Source: JBHPCZ01 sp042573625 (GTDB lineage Bacteria > Desulfobacterota > Desulfobacteria > Desulfobacterales > UBA11574). From it: a DNA stretch of 25,428 nucleotides. The position numbers and the translations under genes were made by a program. The stretch lies in assembly GCA_042573625.1 (NCBI GenBank), contig JBHPCZ010000041.1:1-25428 (forward strand), given 5' to 3'. A model generated the notes under the pieces. That model was not told the DNA's origin and ran no database searches. It was given only the letters and a program-made list of their open reading frames with translations. Shown one piece after another: positions 1 through 7,092 of the stretch. The number at the start of each line of letters is the position of its first letter. The first letter of the stretch is position 1.

Positions 1-132
1 CCGCCCTTATTTTCTTTTATGTACCCGATGATAATAGGTGAAGTTTAAAAGTCGATTTCAAATATAACAGCAGAATCCGTACTTGTCACGCAAATCACAC
101 CGGAGGAATGATCCAATGGAAGGTGTTTAAAC

Positions 133-168
133 AAAAAAAAGGGCAACACATGGGTGTTGCCCTTTTTT
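133..168. terminator. Bidirectional intrinsic terminator
   Basis: A perfect 9-bp stem (141-149 with 154-162, GGGCAACAC and its complement) closes a 4-base loop. It is flanked by eight A on the left and six T on the right, so it can stop transcripts in either direction. It lies just past the stop codon of the minus-strand HesB gene and most likely ends that transcript. No gene is visible in 1-132. Confidence 0.85.
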
Positions 169-182
169 GATTGTACGCTTTT

Positions 183-506
183 TCAGGAGCAGGTATCTGA
201 TGTGCCGCAACCGGCGCAGCCTGAGCCTGCTGCCGGAGTGAAGTTGAGTCCACAGTCAAGTTTAAATCCGTGAATCAGAAAATCCACTTTAATGGGCTTT
301 GCCGATTCCAGAAATTCTTTATCCACAACATAAGAGAAACCGTCTATATCATAAACCGCATCGTTTTCCTTTAGCTCATCCAGAGCCATTGCCAGGCCGG
401 GGCCGCCTCACCCGCCCTGATTCAGAAAAATACGGATCGGTTTGATCTCTTTGTCTTTAAAATACGCAGCAATCTGTTCTGTCGCTGAGGGTGTAACTTC
501 GAGCAT
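183..506 (-). CDS. HesB/IscA-like protein, probable selenoprotein (in-frame UGA = Sec)
   Basis: Read from ATG at 506 (AGGAGG just upstream), the frame gives 107 residues if the TGA at 408-410 is read through as residue 33. The residues around it, NQGG-U-GGPGLAMALDE, are the HesB/IscA-family stretch in which homologues carry cysteine. The protein begins MLEVTPSA, continues in perfect register after the TGA, and ends with a cysteine-rich tail (CAGCGTSDTC). Family knowledge: HesB-like proteins with selenocysteine at this position are known in anaerobic bacteria, and relatives act in iron-sulfur or thiol-redox chemistry. Inference: this is a functional selenoprotein, not a truncated gene. Automatic callers will start it at Met 389 and lose the first 39 residues. 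It is monocistronic and followed by a strong terminator. The selenocysteine machinery (selA, selB, selC, selD) is outside the window. Confidence 0.85.
372..410 (-). promoter_or_regulatory. Candidate bacterial SECIS element with UGA codon
   Basis: Reading the minus-strand mRNA, the UGA at 410-408 is followed 25 nt later by a 5-nt loop (UGGAU, 382-378). The loop is closed by a 6-bp stem, UGGCUC with GAGCUA (388-383 with 377-372, one G-U pair). A short stem with a G near the start of the apical loop, about 16-37 nt after UGA, is the known bacterial SECIS geometry. A competing hairpin (402-380) is possible, but its loop lies only 13 nt from the UGA. Assigned by eye, without a folding calculation. 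Confidence 0.5.
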
Positions 507-572
507 AATATCCTCCTGTATATAATAATGATCTATTAATTTCCAATCTTTTGAATCTTTTGAAGTATACTC

Positions 573-601
573 AACCTATTCACGACAAGTGGGTTTGTCA
601 A
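573..601 (-). promoter_or_regulatory. Possible sigma70-type promoter of the HesB gene
   Basis: On the minus strand a perfect TTGACA (601-596) is followed after 17 bases by TAGGTT (578-573), a weak -10. The implied leader is about 60 nt. Another TATACT at 569-564 is badly spaced for this -35. Weak support from motif and position only. Confidence 0.3.
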
Positions 602-651
602 TGGAGAAAACTCATAAATCTTGTTTACGATCAATTCCGTCGAGGGTTGCC

Positions 652-670
652 AAACGGCGAAACGCCATTT
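652..670 (-). terminator. Weak hairpin after the macrodomain gene
   Basis: AAACGGCG (652-659) pairs with CGCCATTT (663-670) around an AAA loop, with one mismatch. It lies 17 bp past the macrodomain stop codon. The T residues belong to the stem and no separate U-run follows, so termination here is uncertain. Confidence 0.3.
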
Positions 671-686
671 TGGGTCAAAATAGACA

Positions 687-1217
687 CTATTCAGCGGCCA
701 GTTTTCTAAAGTACTCCGAGTAGGTTTCAAAGTTTTCGGACGAAAAAACGACAAATATGATCTTGGCTATGCCGCTGTTACCTCTTAAGAAACTACAGGT
801 AGTATCCATCGCGATCCTGCACGCTTTTTTTATGGGATATCCGTATACCCCGCAGCTGATCGACGGAAATGCGATTGAAGTGAGATGATGCCTTACGGCC
901 AGGTGAAGGCTGTTAGCGTAGCACTGGGACAGCAGTCTGCCGTCTTCGGCCTTTCCACTGTAAACCGGGCCTACAGTGTGGATGACGTTGCGCGCGGGAA
1001 GGTTGTAACCGCCGGTTATTCTCGCTTCGCCGGTGGGGCATCCTCCGACTGCCCGGCACTCTTCCAAGAGTTCGGGACCGGCAGCCCGGTGGATTGCGCC
1101 GTCCACGCCACCGCCGCCTAAAAGCGACGTGTTGGCGGCATTAACGATAGCGTCGACGTCAAGCCGGGTAATATCCCCCTGAAGAATTTCAATCCTGTCC
1201 AGTATCTCCTGTTCCAT
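687..1217 (-). CDS. Macrodomain protein (O-acetyl-ADP-ribose deacetylase, MacroD/YmdB type)
   Basis: The 176-residue product is a single macrodomain of the usual stand-alone length. The ligand-binding signatures are in order: VNAAN (25-29), the glycine-rich GGGGVDGAIHRAAG (34-47), and the phosphate loop SISCGVYGYP (119-128). MacroD/YmdB enzymes hydrolyse O-acetyl-ADP-ribose and remove mono-ADP-ribose from proteins or nucleic acids in the cytosol. The start ATG lies two bases after the FmdB stop codon, with no clear Shine-Dalgarno sequence, so translation is probably coupled to FmdB. No ADP-ribosyltransferase or sirtuin partner is visible nearby, so the physiological substrate cannot be deduced here. 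The family call is firm; the exact substrate is not. Confidence 0.9.
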   Translation of the reverse strand: MEQEILDRIEILQGDITRLDVDAIVNAANTSLLGGGGVDGAIHRAAGPELLEECRAVGGCPTGEARITGGYNLPARNVIHTVGPVYSGKAEDGRLLSQCYANSLHLAVRHHLTSIAFPSISCGVYGYPIKKACRIAMDTTCSFLRGNSGIAKIIFVVFSSENFETYSEYFRKLAAE

Positions 1218-1219
1218 AT

Positions 1220-1714
1220 TTACAAATCATAAAGCGTTTCGTCCCTTAACGGCGCCTGACGTTTTGCCTTCACGTCCTTTCCCTTTTTACCCGGAAGGAT
1301 AAAGGGGTCTTCATCCTCCAGAAGGTCTCCCATTTCAGCTTCCAGCTTATCGGGGTCCTCCCCGCTCTCCATTCGGCTCAAGGCTTCCTCCATGCCCGGA
1401 CCCAGTTTCATACCTGTCATGTCGGAAAGCTTTCGCATCAGATTGGCGGCCTGACGGGGGTCCTCTTCATCGATCTTGTCCGCCTCTCCGGCCAGCATCC
1501 TCATGGCCTGTTCCATCTTGCTTTCATCAAAGGGGAGATCATCAATATCGTTGTTCTCTTTTGCCTTTCCTGTGAATGAAAACAAAGAGACCTGCCGTGA
1601 GAGCGTCTTTTTTTTACACTTCGGACATTTGGGCTTCTTTGTTGTGTTGACGGTTCTTGAAAAGAAGTTAAAAATCGTATTGCAGTCTTTGCAATAAAAT
1701 TCATATATTGGCAT
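1220..1714 (-). CDS. FmdB-family zinc-ribbon protein
   Basis: I chose the ATG at 1714, giving 164 residues, because the family starts MPIYEF and AAGGAG lies just upstream; the open frame runs 35 codons further 5' without support. A zinc ribbon is formed by C8, C11, C30 and C33 (CKDC and CPKC). It is followed by a long acidic, charged region (about residues 50-150) rich in Asp, Glu and Met, with no recognisable fold, and a basic stretch near the end. FmdB was first named from formamide/amide gene clusters, where it was taken for a regulator; the role of the family is still unclear. The tail is longer than in minimal FmdB proteins of about 70-110 residues. It is the first gene of a two-gene unit with the macrodomain gene. 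Confidence 0.85.
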   Translation of the reverse strand: MPIYEFYCKDCNTIFNFFSRTVNTTKKPKCPKCKKKTLSRQVSLFSFTGKAKENNDIDDLPFDESKMEQAMRMLAGEADKIDEEDPRQAANLMRKLSDMTGMKLGPGMEEALSRMESGEDPDKLEAEMGDLLEDEDPFILPGKKGKDVKAKRQAPLRDETLYDL

Positions 1715-1829
1715 GGTATCTCCTTGTGATATTATGCTGGTGATTTGGCGGAAAACTATAAAATTTAACCAAACCTTTGTCAACCGTCTTGCGCTGTTAT
1801 ATTCGACGCTTTCAGCCATTACGTCCCGG

Positions 1830-1858
1830 TTGACTTAACCCTGACCTTCTGCTATGGC
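1830..1858 (+). promoter_or_regulatory. Possible sigma70-type promoter of the ndk operon
   Basis: TTGACT (1830-1835), a 17-base spacer and TATGGC (1853-1858) lie 33 bp before the ndk start. The -35 matches the consensus at five of six bases and the -10 at only three. The position, between divergent genes and just ahead of a tightly packed operon, favours it. Confidence 0.35.
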
Positions 1859-1890
1859 ACCGAAAAACAAAATTTAAGGAAAGGAAAAAT

Positions 1891-2310
1891 ATGATGGAAA
1901 GAACATTGTCAATTATCAAACCGGATGGTGTTTCTCGCAACCTTATTGGCGAGGTTATCAGGCGATTGGAAAACAATAATTTAAAAATCACGGCCATGAA
2001 AATGATTCAGATGACCAAAGAACAGGCCAGAGGTTTTTATGCGGTGCATCAGGAACGTCCCTTTTTCGACAGTCTGACAGACTTCATGACATCCGGCCCG
2101 GTTGTCGTCATGCTCCTCGAAGGCGAAAACGCCATCGTCAAGTACCGTGAATTGATGGGCGCCACCGATTACAAAGAAGCAGCAGATGGAACCATCCGAA
2201 AGGATTTTGCCACAGACATCGAAAAAAATGTGGTTCACGGATCAGATTCGCAGGAAACCGCTGACTTTGAAATCAGCTACTTTTTCAATCGCTTTGAGAT
2301 CACCGGCTGA
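1891..2310 (+). CDS. ndk: Nucleoside diphosphate kinase
   Basis: The 139-residue product has the usual Ndk length. It carries the family start ERTLSIIKPDGV (3-14, with ATP-contacting Lys10), the RPFF segment (56-59), and the active-site NVVHGSDS (113-120), in which His116 is the phosphohistidine. The enzyme moves the gamma-phosphate of ATP onto other nucleoside diphosphates and keeps cytosolic NTP pools balanced. AAGGAAAGG lies 7-15 bases upstream. The gene could equally start at the second ATG (1894), which matches most homologues. It is the first gene of an apparent operon with trmJ (11-bp gap) and a fumarylacetoacetase-family gene. Confidence 0.97.
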   Translation: MMERTLSIIKPDGVSRNLIGEVIRRLENNNLKITAMKMIQMTKEQARGFYAVHQERPFFDSLTDFMTSGPVVVMLLEGENAIVKYRELMGATDYKEAADGTIRKDFATDIEKNVVHGSDSQETADFEISYFFNRFEITG

Positions 2311-2321
2311 TAACTGACAGG

Positions 2322-3074
2322 ATGAATTTAAAAAACATCTCCATAGTACTGCACCGCACCCGGTATCCGGAAAATATCGGGGCTGCAGCCCGTGCCATCT
2401 GCAACATGGGACTGGGACAACTTGTCGTCGTTGATCCGAATAACTGCGACCTGACCAAGGTCCTGAAAATGGCGACCCATGTGGCTTCAGAAGTTGTTGA
2501 GGAAATGGATATCTGCGCGGATATTAAAGAAGCCCTTGCGCCCTACAACTACGTGGTCGGCACAACCGCGCGCCTGGGATCGAAGCGCCAGGGCTTCAGT
2601 TCCCCTACGAAGCTGGCTGAAAAACTTGTTGCGCTTTCTGACAACAATCGCATTGCCATACTTTTCGGTCCTGAAGACAGGGGACTATCCAACACGGATC
2701 TACGATACTGCCATGCAGTGGTGAATATCCCCACTGCTGATTTTTCTTCCATCAACCTGGCACAGGCGGTAATGATCGTCTGCTACGAGATATTTATTGC
2801 TGGCCGGGAAGAAGGCAAGGAATTTTCACCGCGCCTTGCCAGTCGCCATGAACTTGACGGAATGTATGAGCAGCTGAAAGATATCCTTGTCAGGATTGGC
2901 TACATCAATCCGGACAACCCGGACTACTGGATGAATAAAGTGCGCTATTTCTTCAACCGGCTCAAGCTCCAGGCGCGGGAAGTCAGTGTCATCCGGGGCA
3001 TCTGCAGACAGGTTAACTGGTATTCGAATAAACGATACGATGATGGGCTGAAAACGGAAAAAGAGGATTCATGA
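2322..3074 (+). CDS. trmJ: tRNA (cytidine/uridine-32-2'-O-)methyltransferase TrmJ
   Basis: The 250-residue product is a SPOUT (TrmH-type) methyltransferase. It shows motif 1 around PENIGAAARA (16-25), motif 2 FGPEDRGLSN (115-124), and motif 3 IPTADFSSINLAQAV (136-150), which builds the trefoil knot that holds S-adenosylmethionine. The C-terminal helical region (about 170-235), with its WMNKVRYFFNRL segment, is the TrmJ-type extension. By family, the enzyme methylates the 2'-OH of nucleotide 32 in the anticodon loop. Assignment to TrmJ rather than another group-1 TrmH member rests on length and the C-terminal extension. The stop codon overlaps the next start as ATGA, so translation of the two genes is probably coupled. 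Confidence 0.9.
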   Translation: MNLKNISIVLHRTRYPENIGAAARAICNMGLGQLVVVDPNNCDLTKVLKMATHVASEVVEEMDICADIKEALAPYNYVVGTTARLGSKRQGFSSPTKLAEKLVALSDNNRIAILFGPEDRGLSNTDLRYCHAVVNIPTADFSSINLAQAVMIVCYEIFIAGREEGKEFSPRLASRHELDGMYEQLKDILVRIGYINPDNPDYWMNKVRYFFNRLKLQAREVSVIRGICRQVNWYSNKRYDDGLKTEKEDS

Positions 3075-3904
3075 AACTGATTCGATTCGGACAAAAAGGA
3101 AAGGAAAAACCAGGATTGTGGAAAGACGGCAGGATTGTCGATCTGAGAAATATCTTTTCGGAAGTTCCTGATATCGGAGAAGCGTTTTTCAGCAACGGAT
3201 GGCTTGAAAAGATTTCCGAGATCACAGACCCGGGCCGTAAAATCGACGAGCGGATCGCATGTCCGGTTCATCGTCCCTCCAAGATCATCTGTCTCGGGAA
3301 AAACTACGCGGAACACGCCAAGGAAGGGGGGTTCGAAAAACCGGAACAACCGCTGATATTCTGTAAAACACCCAACACCCTGAACGGCCCTTTTGATCCC
3401 ATTGTCCTGCCCAAAAGCAGCGGTGATGTGGACTGGGAAGTCGAACTGGCCGTGGTTATCGGTAAAGAAGGAAAGAGAATTAATAAAAAAGAGGCGCTCG
3501 ACTACATCGCGGGATATACCGTGTTTAATGATGTGTCCGGGAGAGAAGCGCAATTTTCGGATTCTCAATGGTTTCGCGGAAAATCCTTTGACACCTTCGC
3601 GCCGATGGGCCCTTTTCTCGTGACGCCGGATGAAATTGAAGACGTGCACAACCTGAAACTCACCGCCATCGTGGATGGCAAAGTGATGCAGGAGGGAAAT
3701 ACCGGTGACATGATTTTTGACATCCCCACCATTATAGAAAACATCAGTGAAGACATGACGCTGATACCCGGGGATGTCATCGCCACCGGCACGCCGGCCG
3801 GCGTGGGGATATTCAGGGACCCGCCGATTGTCCTGAAGCCCGGGAACATCGTGGAATGCCGAATCGAAGAAATCGGCGCGATCATCAATGAGGTTGTTAC
3901 ATAA
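3071..3904 (+). CDS. Fumarylacetoacetate hydrolase (FAH) family protein
   Basis: The 277-residue product has the short N-terminal domain followed by the FAH catalytic domain. Visible signatures are KIICLGKNYAEHAKE (71-85), the metal ligands E123 and E125 in DWEVEL with D154 in VFNDVSGRE, K171 in FRGKSFD, and IATGTPAGVG (237-246). Family members are Mg- or Mn-dependent enzymes that hydrolyse acylpyruvates, decarboxylate oxaloacetate or isomerise and hydrate aromatic-degradation intermediates; sequence alone does not choose among these. Homologues of this size are often annotated 2-hydroxyhepta-2,4-diene-1,7-dioate isomerase, but there is no aromatic-degradation context here. The start overlaps the trmJ stop by four bases (ATGA). 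Confidence 0.9.
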   Translation: MKLIRFGQKGKEKPGLWKDGRIVDLRNIFSEVPDIGEAFFSNGWLEKISEITDPGRKIDERIACPVHRPSKIICLGKNYAEHAKEGGFEKPEQPLIFCKTPNTLNGPFDPIVLPKSSGDVDWEVELAVVIGKEGKRINKKEALDYIAGYTVFNDVSGREAQFSDSQWFRGKSFDTFAPMGPFLVTPDEIEDVHNLKLTAIVDGKVMQEGNTGDMIFDIPTIIENISEDMTLIPGDVIATGTPAGVGIFRDPPIVLKPGNIVECRIEEIGAIINEVVT

Positions 3905-3934
3905 AAAATCATCTCCAAAAGAATTGATGATTTT
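3905..3934 (+). terminator. AT-rich hairpin after the ndk-trmJ-FAH operon
   Basis: AAAATCATC (3905-3913) and GATGATTTT (3926-3934) form a 9-bp stem with a 12-nt loop, directly at the stop codon of the FAH-family gene. It is AT-rich, with T residues only inside the stem, so strength is uncertain. Confidence 0.4.
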
Positions 3935-3936
3935 GA

Positions 3937-4084
3937 AAGGATTCAAGGGGTCAAGGATCCAGGGATTCGAGTGAAATGCTAAAAAAATTAGCGATTCTAA
4001 AGGATTATACGAGGGAAGTTGAAAGGATGCTAAAAGCGCTGATAAAATCGTCGGAGAACAAACGCTTGAACCCTTGAACCCTTT
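3937..4084. repeat. Imperfect inverted repeat flanking about 107 bp
   Basis: The left arm (3937-3956) and right arm (4064-4083) match as reverse complements at 17 of 20 bases. They are built from CTTGAACCC-like units that also repeat in tandem inside the right arm. The interior is AT-rich and has no ORF. It fills the space between converging transcription units. This could be a decayed miniature element or a long terminator-like fold. Confidence 0.5.
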
Positions 4085-4161
4085 GGTTCGACGAATAGAA
4101 GAAGAACCTCTTTATTAAACCTCACTTATCCGTTATTATGGCATAATCATCTATAGTAATC

Positions 4162-5283
4162 TTACTTAAACAACCCTCGATACACTGCACGCTTTTCCCT
4201 GTCCCATTTGGGGCAAAAGGCGGGTTTGCCCTGCATCACCAACTGCATGCACGCATCGCATTTGGGGCTGCATTTTAAAATCGATTGATCCGCACCTTTA
4301 CGGGCCTTTTTGGGCCATTCCGGATCGACCCACAGCATACGGGCCAGTCCGATAAGGTCCGCTTTGTTTTCCTTCAGGATAGACTCCGCTTTCGCAGGGG
4401 TTGAAATCCGACCGGCGGTAATCACCGGAATCCCGACTTCCTTTTTGACGGCATGTGCCAGAGAGACCATGTAGCCGGGTCTTTTGACTTTCCTGATGAT
4501 CTCGGGCAGAAAAAACGACTCATACGTACCGCCCATGGCCGATATATAGGCTGCGCCATTTTCCGCTAACCTTTTAGCCAAAACCAGCGACTCCTTTACC
4601 CGGAGGCCGTCCGGCAGCCACTCGTCGGCCAGGAAACGATATCCCACCGGAAAATCTCCCACCGCATCCTTCACCTGTTTTAAAACTTCCAGCGGAAACT
4701 TGATGCGGTTTTCTATGGCGCCGCCGTATGCGTCGGTTCGCCTGTTGGTTCTGGGCGATACGAACTGGGCGAGGAGGTAGCCGGTTCCGCCATGAAGTTC
4801 TACCATATCGAATCCTGCCTTTTTAACTCTCAAGGCAGCTTTTGCATACTGCTTCTGAATGGTGGTGATCTCCCTTTGAGTGAGCGCACGAGGGGTTCTG
4901 TCAAAAGCCGTCACCGCTGACGGTGCAACCGGGTCAGGAACATGGGCAAATCGTCCCGCATGGTTAATTTGAAGGGCGGCAAGGCTCTTTTCTTCTTTAA
5001 TCGCACGGGCGAGCTTTTCAAGACCGTTCAGATAGCGGTTGTGATCACATCTTATGGTCCGGGGAGATCCGCTCCCGCCCGGTGTTATGCTTGCGTTTTC
5101 AACCACGATCAATGCCGCACCACTCCGGGCCATCTCCTTGTAATAATGGATCAGCAAAGAGGACACCTTGCCCCCTGAAGCCGCATAACCCAAATACAGC
5201 GGCGCCATGGTGATACGATTCTTCAATCTCAAACCATCCAGTTTCAACGGTTTGAAAAGATTTTTATACACCGGCTTCGCCAT
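4162..5283 (-). CDS. NADH:flavin oxidoreductase, old yellow enzyme family, with C-terminal cysteine cluster
   Basis: The 373-residue protein has the FMN-binding TIM barrel of old yellow enzymes: KNRITMAPLY (21-30), QINHAGR (105-111), and HGGTGYLLAQFVSPRTNRRTDAYGG (164-188, read as two adjoining motifs). The FMN-phosphate loops follow in ITAGRIS (288-294) and DLIGLARMLWVDPEW (309-323). Four cysteines near the end (C338, C342, C345, C357) resemble the iron-sulfur ligands of 2,4-dienoyl-CoA and 2-enoate reductases, but the C-terminal FAD/NAD(P)H domain of those enzymes is absent. It probably reduces an activated C=C bond; substrate unknown. Residue 167 is Thr where most relatives have a second substrate-binding His. 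AGGAGG precedes the ATG. Confidence 0.88.
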   Translation of the reverse strand: MAKPVYKNLFKPLKLDGLRLKNRITMAPLYLGYAASGGKVSSLLIHYYKEMARSGAALIVVENASITPGGSGSPRTIRCDHNRYLNGLEKLARAIKEEKSLAALQINHAGRFAHVPDPVAPSAVTAFDRTPRALTQREITTIQKQYAKAALRVKKAGFDMVELHGGTGYLLAQFVSPRTNRRTDAYGGAIENRIKFPLEVLKQVKDAVGDFPVGYRFLADEWLPDGLRVKESLVLAKRLAENGAAYISAMGGTYESFFLPEIIRKVKRPGYMVSLAHAVKKEVGIPVITAGRISTPAKAESILKENKADLIGLARMLWVDPEWPKKARKGADQSILKCSPKCDACMQLVMQGKPAFCPKWDREKRAVYRGLFK

Positions 5284-5328
5284 TTATGCCTCCTTTATCT
5301 TTGCCGCTATTTTTCAATTGAATTCCTA

Positions 5329-6069
5329 CTACATTTTACGGACACGAACTTCGACCCCTTGGGTGTCTTTCAGTAAGTCTGCAACCTTGGAGGTGTCTGT
5401 TTTACCGTAATGGTAAGGGTAGAGAATCATGGGTTTGAACGCTTTTGCGGCATCCGCGACCATCCCGGGCGTCATGGTGTACGGCAGGTTCATGGGTAGA
5501 AACGCGATGCCGATTCCCTTTAGTTCTTTCATTTCCGGGATGTTTTCCGTGTCACCGGCCACATAGACCCGCTGATCACCGAAATCAATCACGTAGCCGT
5601 TGCCGATGCCTTTCGGGTGGAAAGGGACTCCCTCGCTGCGCATATGAACGATGTTGTAGGCCGGGATTGCTTCAATTTTCAACCCGTCAACGGTTTTGAC
5701 GTCTCCGTTTTTCATAACGATCCCGCCTTTAAGCGTCTTGGCGCACTCTTCGGTGAATACCAAAGACGTCTTTTCTGTGCTTAGAATCTCCACCGCATTC
5801 AGATCAAGGTGGTCACGGTGATGGTGGGTGAGCAGAATCATATCGGCCTTCGGCATGTTTCGGTAATCTGCCAATTTGGTCCAGGGGTCGACATGAATAA
5901 TTTTGCCGCCAAAGTCAAACATCAATGTGCCGTGGCCGATAAAGGTCACCTCCAAATTCCCGGCACTCGTCTTGATGATGTCTTTCTCAAACTGATCTTG
6001 AGCGGCCACAGGATAAGCAAACAGCATGACAACAATACCGACACAGATGAACAACAATAATCCTTTCAT
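5329..6069 (-). CDS. Exported metallo-beta-lactamase-fold hydrolase (UlaG-like)
   Basis: The 246-residue product begins with a signal peptide (lysine, hydrophobic run 3-19, cleavage probably after the alanines at 22-23). The mature part is a metallo-beta-lactamase fold. It has FIGHGTLMFDFGGKIIHVDP (43-62), the metal-binding THHHRDHLD (81-89, i.e. H82-x-H84-x-D86-H87), D173 in AGDTE, and H220 in YPYHYG. This arrangement is that of the UlaG-like metal-dependent hydrolases, with two metal ions. The substrate is unknown; export puts it in the periplasm, unlike cytosolic UlaG itself. GGAGGTG precedes the ATG. The flavin oxidoreductase gene follows 45 bp downstream on the same strand, so the two could share a transcript. 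Confidence 0.88.
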   Translation of the reverse strand: MKGLLLFICVGIVVMLFAYPVAAQDQFEKDIIKTSAGNLEVTFIGHGTLMFDFGGKIIHVDPWTKLADYRNMPKADMILLTHHHRDHLDLNAVEILSTEKTSLVFTEECAKTLKGGIVMKNGDVKTVDGLKIEAIPAYNIVHMRSEGVPFHPKGIGNGYVIDFGDQRVYVAGDTENIPEMKELKGIGIAFLPMNLPYTMTPGMVADAAKAFKPMILYPYHYGKTDTSKVADLLKDTQGVEVRVRKM

Positions 6070-6182
6070 AGAACACCTCCGGCTTTGATTTTATCAGATC
6101 GAACACATCGCTCATCCGATGTGATCGGCTTTACCTCGATCGAGGTTTTATGGATGCTAAAAGGTCGTGGCATCCGTAAAGC

Positions 6183-6701
6183 TTATTTAAGTATATCAAT
6201 CACCGCTCTCATAAATGCCGGAAGATCATCCGGTGTCCGGCTGGTCACCAGTTTTCCGTCCACCACCACTTCCTGATCCACCCATTGGGCGCCAGCATTG
6301 ACCATATCGTCTTTTATCGCAAAAAAAGAGGTTGCCGTTTTTCCGGAGAGAATTCCGGCTGAAGCCAGCATCCATCCGGCATGACAAATGGCCGCCACGA
6401 GTTTATCGGCGTTATAAATATTTCTCACCAGATCGACCATGGCCGGGTACCGCCGCATCATGTCCGGCGCATAGCCGCCCGGGATGACAATTCCGTCAAA
6501 ATCATCGGCAGATACCCGGTCGGCGCTGACATCGGCCTTTGCCTCTGTTCCCGGTTTGCCCGTATAGATGTCCTTGCTACCGGAGCCGACCACCGTAACT
6601 TCCGCACCCTCCTCCTTTAACCGGTAATACGGATACCAGAATTCAAAAACATTGAACATTTCTTCAACCAAAATAATGACTTTTTTCCCTTTGAGCAGCA
6701 T
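6183..6701 (-). CDS. DJ-1/PfpI family protein
   Basis: The product is 172 residues from the ATG at 6701. I prefer this to the ATG at 6713 because the Shine-Dalgarno GGAGGA overlaps the upstream ATG and is well placed only for the inner one. The fold signatures are GKKVIILVEE (5-14), DGIVIPGGYAPD (69-80), and the nucleophile elbow AAICHAGWML (103-112), with Cys106 followed by His107. PfpI-type members are variously reported as intracellular peptidases, glyoxalases or protein/nucleotide deglycases; all are cytosolic and linked to carbonyl or oxidative stress. Which activity applies here cannot be told from sequence. About 113 bp separate it from the exported hydrolase gene downstream. Confidence 0.9.
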   Translation of the reverse strand: MLLKGKKVIILVEEMFNVFEFWYPYYRLKEEGAEVTVVGSGSKDIYTGKPGTEAKADVSADRVSADDFDGIVIPGGYAPDMMRRYPAMVDLVRNIYNADKLVAAICHAGWMLASAGILSGKTATSFFAIKDDMVNAGAQWVDQEVVVDGKLVTSRTPDDLPAFMRAVIDILK

Positions 6702-6812
6702 ATGTTCCTCCATTTATTTTCAATGAAATCCAACCCGAATATTTTACAGCGTTCCCCTGATTTCTTCAACCTATTTTCTGAAGCTTCTCGCAGTGAACCT
6801 TTTGACGCACAT

Positions 6813-6845
6813 AAAAAAGCGGTTGAAGGGAAAACCTTCGACCGC
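6813..6845 (-). terminator. Orphan minus-strand intrinsic terminator
   Basis: An 11-bp stem (6819-6829 with 6835-6845, one G-U pair) and a 5-nt loop are followed on the minus strand by six T (the A run at 6813-6818). No minus-strand gene lies upstream within the gene-free region, so whatever it terminates is unannotated. Confidence 0.65.
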
Positions 6846-7092
6846 CTGTTTCTATTAAGTTATTGATAGTGTAAAAACACGTTACCTACAGATTGTAAAA
6901 TAGAGAGCATCTGAACTACCTTTTGGGTTTGCCAAAACCTGAAAGGAGACAGAATTAACTCTATATATCCCAATGTATCATGGCTTTTGCAGAAATTTTC
7001 TTTAATCGGTAGTCAAAACCTTTTAAGTGAAGATACCTTACAATAAACACAACCCGAAGCCGGATTATCTCAATTACATATATCATCAAAAC

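Noticed and set aside
183..389. HesB-like gene read as a 68-residue protein starting at Met 389, or as a pseudogene cut by a stop codon
   Set aside because: The frame upstream of the TGA encodes family-typical sequence with its own AGGAGG and ATG. The TGA sits exactly at the position of the conserved Cys, which fits selenocysteine far better than decay.
536..754. 72-codon minus-strand ORF between the HesB and macrodomain genes
   Set aside because: It overlaps the macrodomain C-terminus out of frame, has no ribosome-binding site and shows no family pattern.
885..1121. Plus-strand ORF inside the macrodomain gene
   Set aside because: It is the antisense shadow of a well-supported gene.
6702..6713. 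Upstream ATG of the DJ-1/PfpI gene
   Set aside because: The GGAGGA that serves as ribosome-binding site overlaps this ATG; the next ATG at 6701 is correctly spaced.
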